Origin: Venturia oleaginea
Lineage: Eukaryota; Ascomycota; Dothideomycetes; Venturiales; Venturiaceae
Length of the DNA: 64,000 bases
Direction of reading: 5' to 3'
Assembly (NCBI GenBank): GCA_013176395.1
Contig: JABMLP010000017.1
Span: 1,328,501 to 1,392,500 of the forward strand
Both the position numbers and the translations under genes were made by a program. Positions within the stretch are counted from its first letter, which is position 1. The number at the start of each line of letters is the position of its first letter. Shown piece after piece: positions 63,644 to 64,000 of the stretch. The notes beneath the pieces are model-generated. The model did not search any database. It worked only from the letters and a program-made list of their open reading frames with translations, and was not told the origin of the DNA.

Positions 63644-64000
63644 GCGGCCGGCCACGCCGCGGCCAATTTCCCCCCCAAACCTTCACGAGGTTTGTTGCCC
63701 CCTGACTTTGACCGGCCTTCCCGCTTGGGAACCCGGGCAGCTTCCAGGCCCCCACCGCGGAGGCGGATGGGGAGCCCTCACAGGTCCCGTTAAGGGCAGG
63801 CACTGGACTTAGCACCGGGCTTACGGAGGCCGCGGCCGGCCGGGTGCCACGACCCCGCTAACGCTTGCGGCGGTGACCCGGCCCTCGCTGGCGGTGGCGT
63901 GAGAAGGGAACGAGGTAGCCGTGAGCAACGGTGGGGACGGCCCGCCCCCCGTCCCGTCGCCCCCCGCCCCGTCGCCCCGTGCCCAGGGGGTCCCAGGCCC
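63644..64000. other. Very GC-rich terminal stretch, unassigned
   Basis: The last 357 bp are dominated by G and C, with C-rich runs such as CCCGTCGCCCC, in sharp contrast to the rest of the window. It begins exactly at the outer end of the G3 LTR. No convincing ORF and no rRNA core sequence is recognised. It could be the edge of an rDNA spacer, another mobile element, or a GC-rich repeat. Confidence 0.4.

Noticed and set aside
63468..63815. 115-residue minus-strand ORF at the right end
   Set aside because: It crosses the G3 LTR boundary and the GC-rich flank, so it joins unrelated sequences.
63644..64000. rRNA gene
   Set aside because: The GC-rich sequence tempted this call, but I recognise no conserved 18S, 5.8S or 28S core segment.

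Overview
The window looks like a chromosome segment of a filamentous ascomycete (Pezizomycotina). Genes are split by short 45-135 bp introns with GT...AG ends and CTAAC-like branch points. They encode typical fungal proteins: an NAD(P)H nitrite reductase with a fused Rieske domain, a microsomal P450, SLX1 and MSH6. The mobile elements are of fungal types (Fot1/pogo, Tc1, Tad-like LINE, Boty-like gypsy, chromovirus, copia). I cannot place it below class level.

Layout. 0-9 kb: the edge of a conserved small gene, a C2H2 zinc-finger protein, a DUF1295/steroid-reductase-like membrane enzyme and a cytochrome P450. 10.1-15.4 kb: three abutting DNA transposons (pogo, Tc1, pogo). 15.4-19.8 kb: nitrite reductase (niiA type, seven exons) with NirA-like and GATA-type sites upstream. 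20.5-25.0 kb: a disordered coiled-coil protein divergent from DNA polymerase kappa. 25.2-33.8 kb: a pogo element carrying a solo LTR, then a deleted pogo copy carrying a Tc1 element whose end is split by a LINE. 34.0-42.0 kb: MSH6, the queuine tRNA-ribosyltransferase accessory subunit (QTRT2), thymidylate kinase and SLX1. 42.5-63.6 kb: a retrotransposon nest. About 4 kb of a copia element is split by five LTR insertions, including one intact chromovirus with identical LTRs and one chimeric gypsy element; a truncated gypsy element follows. The last 357 bp are very GC-rich and unexplained.

How it fits together. The gene islands hold housekeeping functions, with several genome-maintenance genes close together (pol kappa, MSH6, dTMP kinase, SLX1). 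The intervals are almost entirely transposable elements. Many insertions can be ordered in time because their target-site duplications (TSDs) are intact: TA for pogo/Tc1, 5 bp for LTR elements, 11 bp for the LINE. The most notable element-level observations are primer-binding sites complementary to the element's own LTR (a Tf1-like self-priming signature), a 22-bp repeat in U3 present in 3, 4 or 7 copies, and a gypsy element that appears to have a foreign gag-pol interior between a chromovirus-like leader and 3' end.

Exon models were made by eye from splice signals, reading-frame continuity and family knowledge; no database search was possible.
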